From Nitrospira sp. (GTDB lineage: Bacteria > Nitrospirota > Nitrospiria > Nitrospirales > Nitrospiraceae), in assembly GCA_030123605.1 (NCBI GenBank), contig CP126123.1, positions 1,116,001-1,180,000 of the forward strand: a stretch of 64,000 bases of DNA, in the 5' to 3' direction. The notes beneath the pieces were generated by a model. It worked only from the letters and a program-made list of their open reading frames with translations. It was not told the origin of the DNA and did no database searches. Every line of letters begins with the position of its first letter. The stretch's first letter is position 1. Shown here in pieces: positions 8,154-15,263 of the stretch. The position numbers and the translations under genes are program-made.

Positions 8154-9089
8154 TCATCCGCCGACCTGTTCGTAAGCTTGTTGAATGAATGGCTTCGCGG
8201 CCTCAAGATCGGCCTGGGACTTGATGGAGACCTCCAGGTCGCCCGTGCCGTAGTGCCCCACACCCGAAACATCCCTCGAAATGTCATTCGGTCCGCGAGA
8301 GATCTTGGGATCAAGCTTAAGGTACAGCAACACTCGTTGCTGCTTGACCTCCATGCACACAATGTTTTGCGAGGTCTTGTATGCAACGTAGAATTTCTTC
8401 GGCGAGACCTCAATCGAGGGGTCCAGGCCAGTGATGAAATCATTCACACCGACTGCCACTTCACGCATGAACTCCGGCTTGCCGTCAAGATGTTGCTCAA
8501 ATGTGTACGAACCTGTTGCTCTAGCTGCGGCAGCCTTCTTCCCAGCAGCAACCATCACCGGATCCTTGGCGGAGGCTACCACTGGCCCCAGGCTTGGCTC
8601 TGACTTCTGAAGTACCTCCTCGAAATAGAGAACGTCGTTCGTGAAGAGACGATACGTCCACAACTCGATGTTCGCGCCCATCATCCGTACAGCATGAAGG
8701 TCGTACTTGCGGTAGTTGGGAGCGATGCAGATGACGCGCACGGCCGACCAGTCCACCTGCACCTTCGGACCGAGCGCCTTCTGCGCAGCGATCTCGAAGT
8801 CGCCGCGATGGTCATAAATCCACGACAGGTAGAAGAGGCTCTGATTGACGAGATCGGACGATTCGACGACCTTGTATTCGATGATGACGGGGTTGTCGTC
8901 CTCTGAGAGGGCCAACGTGTCGATGCGGCCCGCATGCTGGGCACCAGTCGAGAATTCGGTCGCGACCAGACGACATTTAAAGACCGTATCTAGATTCTTC
9001 TCGACAAGTTGTTGAAGAGTCTTCTCGGAGGTGAATTTGGACTGCGCCACCTGCTGAAGGGCTGTCTTCGCGACCGTGAATAGAGGCAT
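8154..9089 (-). CDS. NucS/DUF5655-like PD-(D/E)xK nuclease-fold protein
   Basis: The 311-residue product starts MPLFTVAKTALQQVAQ. Residues 20-80 contain TLQQLVEKNLDTVF and then GRIDTLALSEDDNPVIIEYK, the D...E-x-K catalytic strand pattern of NucS-type endonucleases (Asp 57, Glu 71, Lys 73). The C-terminal region (FEQHLDGKPEFMREVAVGVN, then KKFYVAYKTSQN and KLDPKI) looks like a DUF5655/DUF91-associated domain. Such proteins occur as orphan restriction-like or defence-associated enzymes. No methylase or partner is adjacent. The short palindromes and repeats to its right suggest an acquired locus. Confidence 0.8.
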   Translation of the reverse strand: MPLFTVAKTALQQVAQSKFTSEKTLQQLVEKNLDTVFKCRLVATEFSTGAQHAGRIDTLALSEDDNPVIIEYKVVESSDLVNQSLFYLSWIYDHRGDFEIAAQKALGPKVQVDWSAVRVICIAPNYRKYDLHAVRMMGANIELWTYRLFTNDVLYFEEVLQKSEPSLGPVVASAKDPVMVAAGKKAAAARATGSYTFEQHLDGKPEFMREVAVGVNDFITGLDPSIEVSPKKFYVAYKTSQNIVCMEVKQQRVLLYLKLDPKISRGPNDISRDVSGVGHYGTGDLEVSIKSQADLEAAKPFIQQAYEQVGG

Positions 9090-9245
9090 ATCGATATTCG
9101 AATCTGGCTAACTATGTATTATCTGGTTCCGTATAAGATGCCAATTGCCTTACCATGCTGGATAAAACCCCTGTAGCATCCTGCCAGGGTTGCGACCTCA
9201 GTCCAAGTGATTTCATCGAGATTTTTCTCTGCATCTCATCCATGC

Positions 9246-9275
9246 GGGGTCTTATACGGAACCGTATAAGACCCC
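9246..9275. repeat. Near-perfect palindrome with CCGTATAAGACCCC half sites
   Basis: Two 14-base arms meet at a 2-base centre (AA). A further single arm, GGTTCCGTATAAGAT, occurs about 120 bases to the left at 9125. The tight spacing would allow a cruciform or a protein-binding site; a terminator with such a small loop is unlikely. Confidence 0.6.
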
Positions 9276-9433
9276 GTCCCCCGCCTGCTCGACTGCGAAG
9301 CAGATTTTAGTGTCAGGTTTTACGATCACACATCAAGCACCATCAACCCCTTTGACCAACCGAACTATCCGCACACAATTAGCAGTTGAGTGGTCAATAT
9401 CCGAAAGCTTACTTGTCGCTGTCTTGCTCCTAA

Positions 9434-9524
9434 GGGGAGGCCCGCTTGGTCTCCCACTGCGCGCGTCCAACGAGGGGAGTCCTCGACCGCGCGTTGCGCG
9501 AGCACAGGAGACTAACGGGCCTCC
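9434..9524. repeat. Inverted-repeat element, copy 1 of 3
   Basis: The left arm GGAGGCCCGCTTGGTCTCC pairs imperfectly with the right arm GGAGACTAACGGGCCTCC. The interior is GC-rich and starts CACTGCGCGCGTCCAACGAG, a core that recurs in copies 2 and 3. Confidence 0.7.
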
Positions 9525-9556
9525 TTCTTTCCGCGATTACTCCCTCGCTTAACCAA

Positions 9557-9612
9557 AGAGGGCGGGCTGGTTGGTCCTCGACTGCGCGCGTCGGACGAGC
9601 ACCTTCCCAGCG
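9557..9612. repeat. Inverted-repeat element, copy 2 of 3 (left part)
   Basis: GAGGGCGGGCTGGTTGGTCC is followed by the shared core GACTGCGCGCGTCGGACGAG. The matching right arm is missing; copy 3 follows directly, so this copy looks truncated or replaced. Confidence 0.6.
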
Positions 9613-9635
9613 TGCGCGTACCCTTCGCTTCTTCA

Positions 9636-9732
9636 GGAGGGCCGGTCGGGTTGGTTCCAACTGCGCCCGTCGAGCGAGGTCCTTCCGAGGGCGCGCGCTC
9701 CGGGAGCAAGAAACCAACCCGACTGGCCCTCC
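9636..9732. repeat. Inverted-repeat element, copy 3 of 3
   Basis: The left arm GGAGGGCCGGTCGGGTTGGT pairs with the right arm ACCAACCCGACTGGCCCTCC with one mismatch. The interior begins CAACTGCGCCCGTCGAGCGA, related to the core of the other copies. Its right end lies 4 bases from the stop codon of the TPM-domain gene at 9736. Confidence 0.7.
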
Positions 9733-9735
9733 CTC

Positions 9736-10473
9736 CTACTTCCACCCCTCCCCTCCCATCCCCCCTCCGATGCCGCCGAAGTTGCCGCCGAACCCGCCTT
9801 GGCCGCTGCCCCAATATTCGCCGCGCCGCAGGCGTGCATAGGGGTGTCGCAGGTCCGGACGGCTGAGCCACCAGAGGAACCAAAGCGCTCCGCTGGCCGT
9901 AAAAAGCGTGATCCAAAACCCAAGTCCACGAAAGTGAGCCTTCTTCGTGGTGCCGACGCGAATCTCCTGTGAAACGGAGGCCAGTCCCACGACAGTGCGA
10001 TAGAGCCCTTCACCGAAGTGTCCGTTCTTGATAGCCGGATCGAGGTATTCGTGCCCGACCTTCCCGACCACCTCGCCTCCCATGACCGGGATCATCCGCC
10101 GTCCCATAGTCACGGCCGCCTGCCGCTCCTGCACGGACAACAACACCAACACTCCATGTTCGTCCTGAGCCGAGCCGATGCCCCACTTTTGATAGAGGCC
10201 GGTTGCATAGTCATTAGCGGAACCGTACGGTTTCAGAGTAGGCACGGTCACCACCACCATTTCCACGCCGGTCTTTCGTTCAAGATCCTGGCAGACCGAA
10301 CGAATTCTCTCGCGCCAGTCTGCATCGATCACTCCCGCATGGTCGCTGACATATCCCCGGGGTTCGTATATCGGCACAGCTTCCCGAGCGTGACCGGCCG
10401 GAGGCCAGAATAACAGGAGCGCCGCACTGAATCCCGCGATGGCCCACAGGGTCATGACGTATCGGCCGCTCAT
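9736..10473 (-). CDS. TPM-domain protein (YgcG/TPM phosphatase family), exported
   Basis: The protein has an N-terminal signal-type hydrophobic segment (residues 6-28, WAIAGFSAALLLFWPP), then a TPM domain. Recognisable parts are GYVSDHAGVIDADWRERIRS, VEMVVVTVPTLKPYGS, YATGLYQKWGIG and DEHGVLVLLSVQERQAAVTM. A second membrane helix (FWITLFTASGALWFLWWL) lies around residues 185-205. The tail is Gly-rich (GSGQGGFGGNFGGIGGGMGG), as in many YgcG-like proteins. It most likely acts outside the membrane; its substrate is unknown. The ATG overlaps the stop of the upstream gene by 4 bases, so the two form one unit. Confidence 0.85.
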   Translation of the reverse strand: MSGRYVMTLWAIAGFSAALLLFWPPAGHAREAVPIYEPRGYVSDHAGVIDADWRERIRSVCQDLERKTGVEMVVVTVPTLKPYGSANDYATGLYQKWGIGSAQDEHGVLVLLSVQERQAAVTMGRRMIPVMGGEVVGKVGHEYLDPAIKNGHFGEGLYRTVVGLASVSQEIRVGTTKKAHFRGLGFWITLFTASGALWFLWWLSRPDLRHPYARLRRGEYWGSGQGGFGGNFGGIGGGMGGEGWK

Positions 10474-11228
10474 GGTTTTCCCATCTTCCCGTCCGGTCCG
10501 ACCAGCGCGATCAGCGCTTCGAGGTTCGCGGCATACCGCTCATAGAGTCGGGGCACCTCCACCGGACCGGGCGTGATGATCCCTCGCTTCAGGTAAAGCA
10601 CATCGGTGAATCCCGCGAGATCGATTCCTGCCATGACCTGGATCCCAGCCAGCAACGCCTCGGACTGAAACAACGGGGGCTCACCGACGAGCCGTTGTAA
10701 ACCTCGCAAGCAGGGCAACAGGGCCGTTAACGAAAGGGGCAACAGTATGGCGATCGCCTCTTCCGTGCCGCCGCCCTCGATGAACCGTTGCCGCAACCGC
10801 ACCAGATTTCCCTGAAGTCCCTGCCGAACCTCATAAGCCAGATACGTCCGGTCGATGCGTAGGCCGATGAAGGGGTCGCGCCCCCAGAGCACCCGATGCT
10901 GTTCTTGAACTTCGAGATATTCGAGTGGAAAGACGGTGCCAGGCTTCGTGAGGTCGGCCTCCGTCAGCATGAGCGGCACCACGAACTGTTCGCGGCTCCA
11001 ACGCCGGTGCGCCTTGGCGTACCGTTTCAAGCCCTCGCGGCCGTAGTCGGAGACCATGAGCAGGAGATTCACGTTGGATCGGCCCGGCAGGAACTCCCCG
11101 CGCACGGCACTCCCGTACAGCAGGATGCCCTCCAATTGTTGACCGAGCAACGAGGTCGTCTCCTTAACGTATCGCTTCAGTAGCTGCTGAACCTCGGAGG
11201 GAATATCAAGCGAAGTCAGTTGTGTCAC
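10470..11228 (-). CDS. Nucleotidyltransferase-fold protein lacking catalytic aspartates
   Basis: The start is GTG 11228 with GAGAGG upstream. Residues 28-58 read QQLEGILLYGSAVRGEFLPG followed by RSNVNLLLMVSD. This is the hG[GS] nucleotidyltransferase signature, but the usual S-D-x-D-L is S-N-x-N-L, so both metal-binding Asp residues are Asn. The rest (residues 90-250) is helical, with YLEVQEQHRVLWGRDPF resembling the linker seen in this family. The enzyme is probably inactive as a transferase or has a scaffold role. It is translationally coupled to the downstream TPM-domain gene. Confidence 0.75.
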   Translation of the reverse strand: MTQLTSLDIPSEVQQLLKRYVKETTSLLGQQLEGILLYGSAVRGEFLPGRSNVNLLLMVSDYGREGLKRYAKAHRRWSREQFVVPLMLTEADLTKPGTVFPLEYLEVQEQHRVLWGRDPFIGLRIDRTYLAYEVRQGLQGNLVRLRQRFIEGGGTEEAIAILLPLSLTALLPCLRGLQRLVGEPPLFQSEALLAGIQVMAGIDLAGFTDVLYLKRGIITPGPVEVPRLYERYAANLEALIALVGPDGKMGKP

Positions 11229-11305
11229 AAATACCTCTCTCGCAGTTCCGTTGACGCACTAGAAATTCAATAGACACACAGGGAGGATAAAAGAAACCAT
11301 TCCCG

Positions 11306-11365
11306 CAGGATGTTCAAAATATTCGGCCGGCAAGACCGCAGCCGGCGGACTGTGTCAGCACCCTG
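11306..11365. repeat. Short copy of the CAGGATG...CATCCTG palindromic repeat family
   Basis: The 60-base element begins CAGGATGTTCAAAATATTCG and ends GTGTCAGCACCCTG. It keeps the CCGGCAAGACCGCAGCCGG interior but lacks most of the longer central part seen at 13821, 15134, 22272 and 48168. Its right end overlaps the stop codon of the monooxygenase gene. Confidence 0.7.
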
Positions 11366-12623
11366 TCAGGTGCGCGCGCGGATCGGGCAACAACCCGGCG
11401 GCCATCACCCGATCCAACAGAGAAAAGGGCGGTTGGCTCCGCAACCCCGCCGTGGTCGAGAGCACCCGGTAGCGCAGTCGCGCATTACGGTCGAGTGTAC
11501 GAAACACCCGATCCCGCAGAAAGGCCATCACGGGGTTGCCGGTATTCCAATAGGTGACCTGCTCGTCGGCTAACCGTTGCAACATGGTCACCTGGGGACG
11601 GCGGGCCGCTTCAAACGCCCGCAACGTCGCAGCGGAGAAATCGTTTTCCTTGAGCCAACCGGGAATGAGATCGGCCACCGTCACGGCGTCCACCATCGCC
11701 TGCATGCGCCCCTGAGACGCGTGAGGATTCATGGCGTGGGCCGCGTCGCCGATCAGCAACGCCCCGTCCGCCACCCACCGATCCGTTTTGACGCGCCCGG
11801 TCGGCATATAGCCGGTTTGGTTCCAATCGACGAGACCCGGTACGATGGCCTCCATTGCCGGATCGATGCGAGCCCAAACCTGCCGCAATGCATCGATCCC
11901 CCGCGCCTTGATCGCCTCATACGATCCGGCTTCGATCATGTAAAACACGTAGACCTGTTGTCCGGCGGCGGGGAAGAGCCCCAGGATCTGCTGTGTGCCC
12001 ACCAGATACCGCCCCTCATCGAAGGCCGACGGCGCCCCCAGAATGGCGATGAGGTACCCTTCTGAATAGCGATGGAGTTGGGTGGCAATGCCGAGGCAAT
12101 CCCGCACTTTCGAGAAGGCCCCGTCGGCCCCGACCACCAATCGCGCGGAAATATCGATCGGCTCGCCGCGATGCTCCGCTTGCAGGCCGACCACACGAGA
12201 ACCCTCGAACCGGAGTCCGGTGAAGGTTGCGTCGTACCAGAGGCCGCCGGGGTTCTGCCGCTCCAACGAATCGAGGATGGCGTGGTGCGCCACATTCGGC
12301 AACGTCACCAGGGCCCTATTGTACGGTGCCGGCAGATCGCCGTAGTCCACCGTGCAGAGCCGTTCGCCGCCCGCCCGGCAAAAGTTGAATCGCCTGACCG
12401 ACCGTACCGCCTCGCCGGGCAACTTGTCGAGTAACCCGAGCCGATCCAACACCCGCTGTCCGTTCGGCTGGAGAATCTCGCCCCGCAAACCCTGCGGCGG
12501 CCCTGCGGCCCGCTCGAGCACCAGCGAACGAATGCCCCGTTGAGCCAGCATCAACGCCAGCACGGCTCCCCCGCCGCCCGCGCCGACAATCGCCACATCG
12601 GTTTCGATCATTGTACGGCCCAT
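11355..12623 (-). CDS. FAD-dependent monooxygenase (PHBH/UbiH-type, group A)
   Basis: The 422-residue protein has the three flavoprotein hydroxylase signatures in order: the dinucleotide fold IVGAGGGGAVLALMLAQRG at the N-terminus, the DG motif LVVGADGAFSKVRD near residue 165, and the GD motif GALLIGDAAHAMNPHASQG near residue 290. These enzymes use NAD(P)H and oxygen to hydroxylate aromatic or quinone-type compounds; the substrate here is unknown. There is no signal peptide, so the protein is cytosolic. The last three residues (Thr-Gly-Cys) and the stop codon lie inside a palindromic repeat, so the original C-terminus may have been changed. Confidence 0.85.
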   Translation of the reverse strand: MGRTMIETDVAIVGAGGGGAVLALMLAQRGIRSLVLERAAGPPQGLRGEILQPNGQRVLDRLGLLDKLPGEAVRSVRRFNFCRAGGERLCTVDYGDLPAPYNRALVTLPNVAHHAILDSLERQNPGGLWYDATFTGLRFEGSRVVGLQAEHRGEPIDISARLVVGADGAFSKVRDCLGIATQLHRYSEGYLIAILGAPSAFDEGRYLVGTQQILGLFPAAGQQVYVFYMIEAGSYEAIKARGIDALRQVWARIDPAMEAIVPGLVDWNQTGYMPTGRVKTDRWVADGALLIGDAAHAMNPHASQGRMQAMVDAVTVADLIPGWLKENDFSAATLRAFEAARRPQVTMLQRLADEQVTYWNTGNPVMAFLRDRVFRTLDRNARLRYRVLSTTAGLRSQPPFSLLDRVMAAGLLPDPRAHLTGC

Positions 12624-12635
12624 CTGCAGACCATC

Positions 12636-13181
12636 CTATTCGGTCCAAGCCGCGAATCGCGCCCGGTCGTTCCACATCGCTAAAAATTTCTCGCGGGCCT
12701 TCGCCGTCAGCTTCGCATCAGTGATGACATCGAGCCGTTCGTCATTGTAGCGGTTGCCGCTGGTCGTATGGTTGGCCGAGCCGGAGGTAGTGACGATATC
12801 GTCGATCACCGCTTGTTTCATATGCATCAACGCGTCATGCCGGTTGATCTTGATCGGCACGCCGGCCAGCCGCAGGGCGTTCACGGCGCTGTGTTGCTTC
12901 GGATCGGTCAATCGTTCGCGATCGGTGATGATGCGCACGTCCACCCCCCGGCGCTTGGCATCCACCAATGCCTTCACCACCGAGGCCGCCGTCAGCCCAT
13001 ACACCGCCACATAGATGTACGTGGTCGCATGAGAATAGAGACCGACGACCCGATCGATGGGTTCGTCCTCCGGCGCATAGTACACATCAACGGTGGCGAA
13101 GGAACAGACCGGAGCCTGCAGCAGGCACAGGGACGCAACGACAATACAAGCAACCAGGCGAGAGGGATTCCGACGACTCAT
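12636..13181 (-). CDS. Exported phospholipase D-family protein (single HKD, Nuc-like)
   Basis: A signal peptide (residues 1-30, LVACIVVASLCLLQAPVCSF) precedes one PLD domain. Key parts are YIYVAVYGLTAASVVKALVD, VDVRIITDRERLT and the HKD site HMKQAVIDDIVTTSGSANHT around residues 119-138. A single HKD copy and about 180 residues match the Nuc endonuclease group, which dimerises to form one active site. A periplasmic nuclease or phosphodiesterase role is likely. It is upstream of, and oriented with, the FAD monooxygenase, 12 bases apart. Confidence 0.9.
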   Translation of the reverse strand: MSRRNPSRLVACIVVASLCLLQAPVCSFATVDVYYAPEDEPIDRVVGLYSHATTYIYVAVYGLTAASVVKALVDAKRRGVDVRIITDRERLTDPKQHSAVNALRLAGVPIKINRHDALMHMKQAVIDDIVTTSGSANHTTSGNRYNDERLDVITDAKLTAKAREKFLAMWNDRARFAAWTE

Positions 13182-13196
13182 GCGGGATAGCGGGGA

Positions 13197-13574
13197 TCAT
13201 TCACGATCGAACAACGCCCGAAAATGTTCGTCGGATTCTTCCCAGGCCTGGGGCGAGGCCGTCGACAACCACTCACGCAAAAACACCTTCTGCTCCGGCG
13301 TCAGCATCTGTTTGATCTGGTGCGTGCGGCCTTGCAACGGTTGGAGAAATCCGGCCTTGGTCCGAAAATCCAGAGTTGCGGTCCGCACATAGATATTCGT
13401 AAACAGGGTGGGGTGGTCGTCTTCGCCCTCTCCCTGCACCCAGACCGACAGGAATTTTTCCATCTGGAGTCCGGCGCTGTCCAAGGCCGGTTCCGTATCG
13501 TGAAACAGTTCGTTTTCCGACTCCTTCAGCGGAGTCGCCTCATGCGCGCGAAACAGGAAATTTTTCTTCCACAT
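13197..13574 (-). CDS. Conserved hypothetical protein (125 aa)
   Basis: The gene starts at ATG 13574 with GGAGGGTAGGGA upstream. The soluble 125-residue product begins MWKKNFLFRAHEATPLKE. It contains a strand-rich middle (EKFLSVWVQGEGEDDHPTLF, then IYVRTATLDFRTKAG) and ends with an acidic helix. The family is not recognised. It is 15 bases upstream of the PLD gene on the same strand, so they probably share a transcript. Confidence 0.65.
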   Translation of the reverse strand: MWKKNFLFRAHEATPLKESENELFHDTEPALDSAGLQMEKFLSVWVQGEGEDDHPTLFTNIYVRTATLDFRTKAGFLQPLQGRTHQIKQMLTPEQKVFLREWLSTASPQAWEESDEHFRALFDRE

Positions 13575-13973
13575 TCCCTACCCTCCAGACCGGCGCATAC
13601 TGTAAGCTAGGCATACCGAAAGTCAAGAAAGCGGCGCCCACCCATGTTCCGCGCGACGACAGCGGCGGCTCCATCATCATCTCCAGGCGGTCGTTGCCTT
13701 GACAAATCGAGAATGCGTTTGCTAACGTCTTGAAATTATTTAGCAGTTTTCGGAAAAACGCTTTGGGCCCGTAAAGACATCGAGGGTCCGTACAGAAGGC
13801 GCGACAAGAATACATTTTCACAGGATGCTCACAATGGCCGTCCAGCAAGGCCGCAGCGAATGAAGGCGCGAGGCGTACCCCGAGCGGTACGTTGAAGGTC
13901 TGAATGAAGCGAGCACGCCGCCGACGGATGTCTTCAGAATCCTGTCAGACTCTTACCTATCTCAGGAGCGGTT
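13575..13973. other. Intergenic region before the sulfur-carrier cluster
   Basis: The 399-base gap contains the palindromic repeat at 13821-13944 and the promoter region of the plus-strand cluster. No gene is seen; short frames overlapping it lack ribosome sites and family patterns. Confidence 0.5.
13821..13944. repeat. Palindromic repeat family, full-length copy
   Basis: This element runs from CAGGATGCTCACAATGGCCG to CTTCAGAATCCTG. The interior has the family landmarks CCAGCAAGGCCGCAGCGAA, GGCGTACCCCGAGCGGTACG (a nested hairpin) and GAAGCGAGCACGCCGCC. It ends 29 bases before the start of the ThiS-like gene. Confidence 0.8.
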
Positions 13974-14174
13974 ATGCAGGTCATGATCAACGGCAAGTCC
14001 GAGGAGATCGCGGGGGGCAGCGTGCTGGATCTCTTGAAAGCCAAGAGTATCGAACCGCAGATGGTGGCGGTCGAGGTCAATGACACCATGTTGGAGCGCA
14101 CACACCTGGAGACGACGCAGTTGAAAGACGGCGATCATGTGGAATTTCTCTTCTACATGGGCGGTGGCCGGTGA
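13974..14174 (+). CDS. ThiS/MoaD-family sulfur carrier with Gly-Gly-Gly-Arg end
   Basis: The 66-residue protein has the ThiS ubiquitin fold pattern: MQVMINGKSEEI, SVLDLLKAKSIEP, VAVEVNDTMLER and LKDGDHVEFLFYMGGG. ThiS and MoaD normally end exactly at Gly-Gly, which is adenylated and thiocarboxylated by an E1-like enzyme. Here one Arg follows Gly-Gly-Gly, so the tail should need trimming before activation. The start has a good ribosome site (CAGGAGCGGTT). Its stop overlaps the GTG of cysK by 4 bases. A thiamine role is possible, but the neighbours point to cysteine or methionine sulfur transfer. Confidence 0.85.
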   Translation: MQVMINGKSEEIAGGSVLDLLKAKSIEPQMVAVEVNDTMLERTHLETTQLKDGDHVEFLFYMGGGR

Positions 14175-15100
14175 CCCTCAAGGCTCACGCCGACATCACG
14201 GAATTGATCGGCCGGACCCCCTTGGTCCGTCTCAACCGGCTGACCAAACCGGGCTCCGCTACCATCTATGCCAAGGTGGAGTCGTTCAATCCCGGCGGCA
14301 GCGTCAAGGACCGTATTTGTTTGAATATGATCAACGAGGCCGAACGCCTGGGCAAGCTGAAGCCCGGCGGCACCATCGTGGAACCGACCAGCGGCAATAC
14401 CGGCATCGGCTTGGCTCTGGTCGCGGCGGTACGCGGCTATAAACTCATTCTGGTCATGCCGGAAAGCATGAGTATGGAACGGGCCAGTCTGCTGTCCTCG
14501 TACGGCGCGCAACTCGTGCTGACGGCGGCCTGGGAAGGCATGAAGGGGTCCATCAAGGAAGCCGAGAGCATCGTCGCGCAGAATCCGTCGTACTACATGC
14601 CCGACCAATTCTCCAACGAAGCGAATCCGGCCATGCATCGCAAGACAACCGGCCCTGAAATTCTGGATGCGCTCGACGGCAGAGTGGATGCCTTCGTCGC
14701 GGCCGTCGGCACCGGCGGCACCATCACCGGGTGCGGCAGCGTGATCAAGGAACGCAACCCGGCGGCCAAGGTCATTGCGGTCGAACCGGCCGGATCACCA
14801 GTGCTGTCAGGCGGAGACCCGGGGCCCCACAAGATTCAAGGGATCGGCGCCGGGTTCATCCCGAAAGTATTGGACCGGACCTTGCTCGATCGTGTCATGA
14901 CCGTGACCGACGACGAAGCCTATCAGACCGCGAAACTGCTGGCGAAGAAAGAGGGACTCCTGGTCGGGATTTCCGCCGGCGCCAACGTGTTTGCCGCACA
15001 GAAGGTCGCCGAAGAACTCGGCTCGGGGAAAAATGTCGTCACGATTCTCTGCGACACGGGTGAGCGGTACATCAGCATTGAAAAGTATTTCAACATTTGA
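14171..15100 (+). CDS. cysK: Cysteine synthase (O-acetylserine sulfhydrylase)
   Basis: This PLP enzyme of the fold-type II family is 309 residues. The pyridoxal lysine lies in SFNPGGSVKDRICLNM (residues 39-54), the phosphate/substrate loop is EPTSGNTGIGLALVAAV, and the glycine-rich PLP phosphate site is VGTGGTITGCGSVIKE. The C-terminal part, including PHKIQGIGAGFIPKVLD, is typical of CysK. The start is a GTG overlapping the ThiS-like gene, so carrier and synthase are made together. This supports use of carrier-thiocarboxylate as the sulfur donor (CysM-like chemistry) in addition to, or instead of, free sulfide. That last point is inference. Confidence 0.95.
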   Translation: MTLKAHADITELIGRTPLVRLNRLTKPGSATIYAKVESFNPGGSVKDRICLNMINEAERLGKLKPGGTIVEPTSGNTGIGLALVAAVRGYKLILVMPESMSMERASLLSSYGAQLVLTAAWEGMKGSIKEAESIVAQNPSYYMPDQFSNEANPAMHRKTTGPEILDALDGRVDAFVAAVGTGGTITGCGSVIKERNPAAKVIAVEPAGSPVLSGGDPGPHKIQGIGAGFIPKVLDRTLLDRVMTVTDDEAYQTAKLLAKKEGLLVGISAGANVFAAQKVAEELGSGKNVVTILCDTGERYISIEKYFNI

Positions 15101-15133
15101 TCATATTCGACTATTTGGATGAGTGATTGAGGG

Positions 15134-15255
15134 GGGATGCTTAACATGGCCTCTCAGCAAGGCCGCAGGTAAGACGAAACCGGAGGCGTACCCTTGGGGT
15201 ACATTGAGGATTTCGTCGAACCGAGAACGCCGCTGAAGGCCATGTTCAGCATCCC
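15134..15255. repeat. Palindromic repeat family, copy between cysK and moeB
   Basis: The outer arms GGGATGCTTAACATGGCC and GGCCATGTTCAGCATCCC pair over 18 bases with one mismatch. The interior carries CAGCAAGGCCGCAG, the nested hairpin GTACCCTTGGGGTAC and GAGAACGCCGCTG. It lies 34 bases after cysK and ends 8 bases before the moeB start, so a folded transcript could affect expression of the second gene. Confidence 0.85.
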
Positions 15256-15263
15256 ATAAGAAG

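Larger units (their letters stand above)
9090..9735. other. Intergenic region filled with inverted repeats
   Basis: This 646-base stretch carries no credible gene. It holds the CCGTATAAGAC palindrome (9246-9275) with a half copy near 9125-9138, and three related GC-rich repeat units at 9434-9524, 9557-9612 and 9636-9732. Frames that cross it are Arg/Pro/Gly-rich and look non-coding. Confidence 0.7.
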
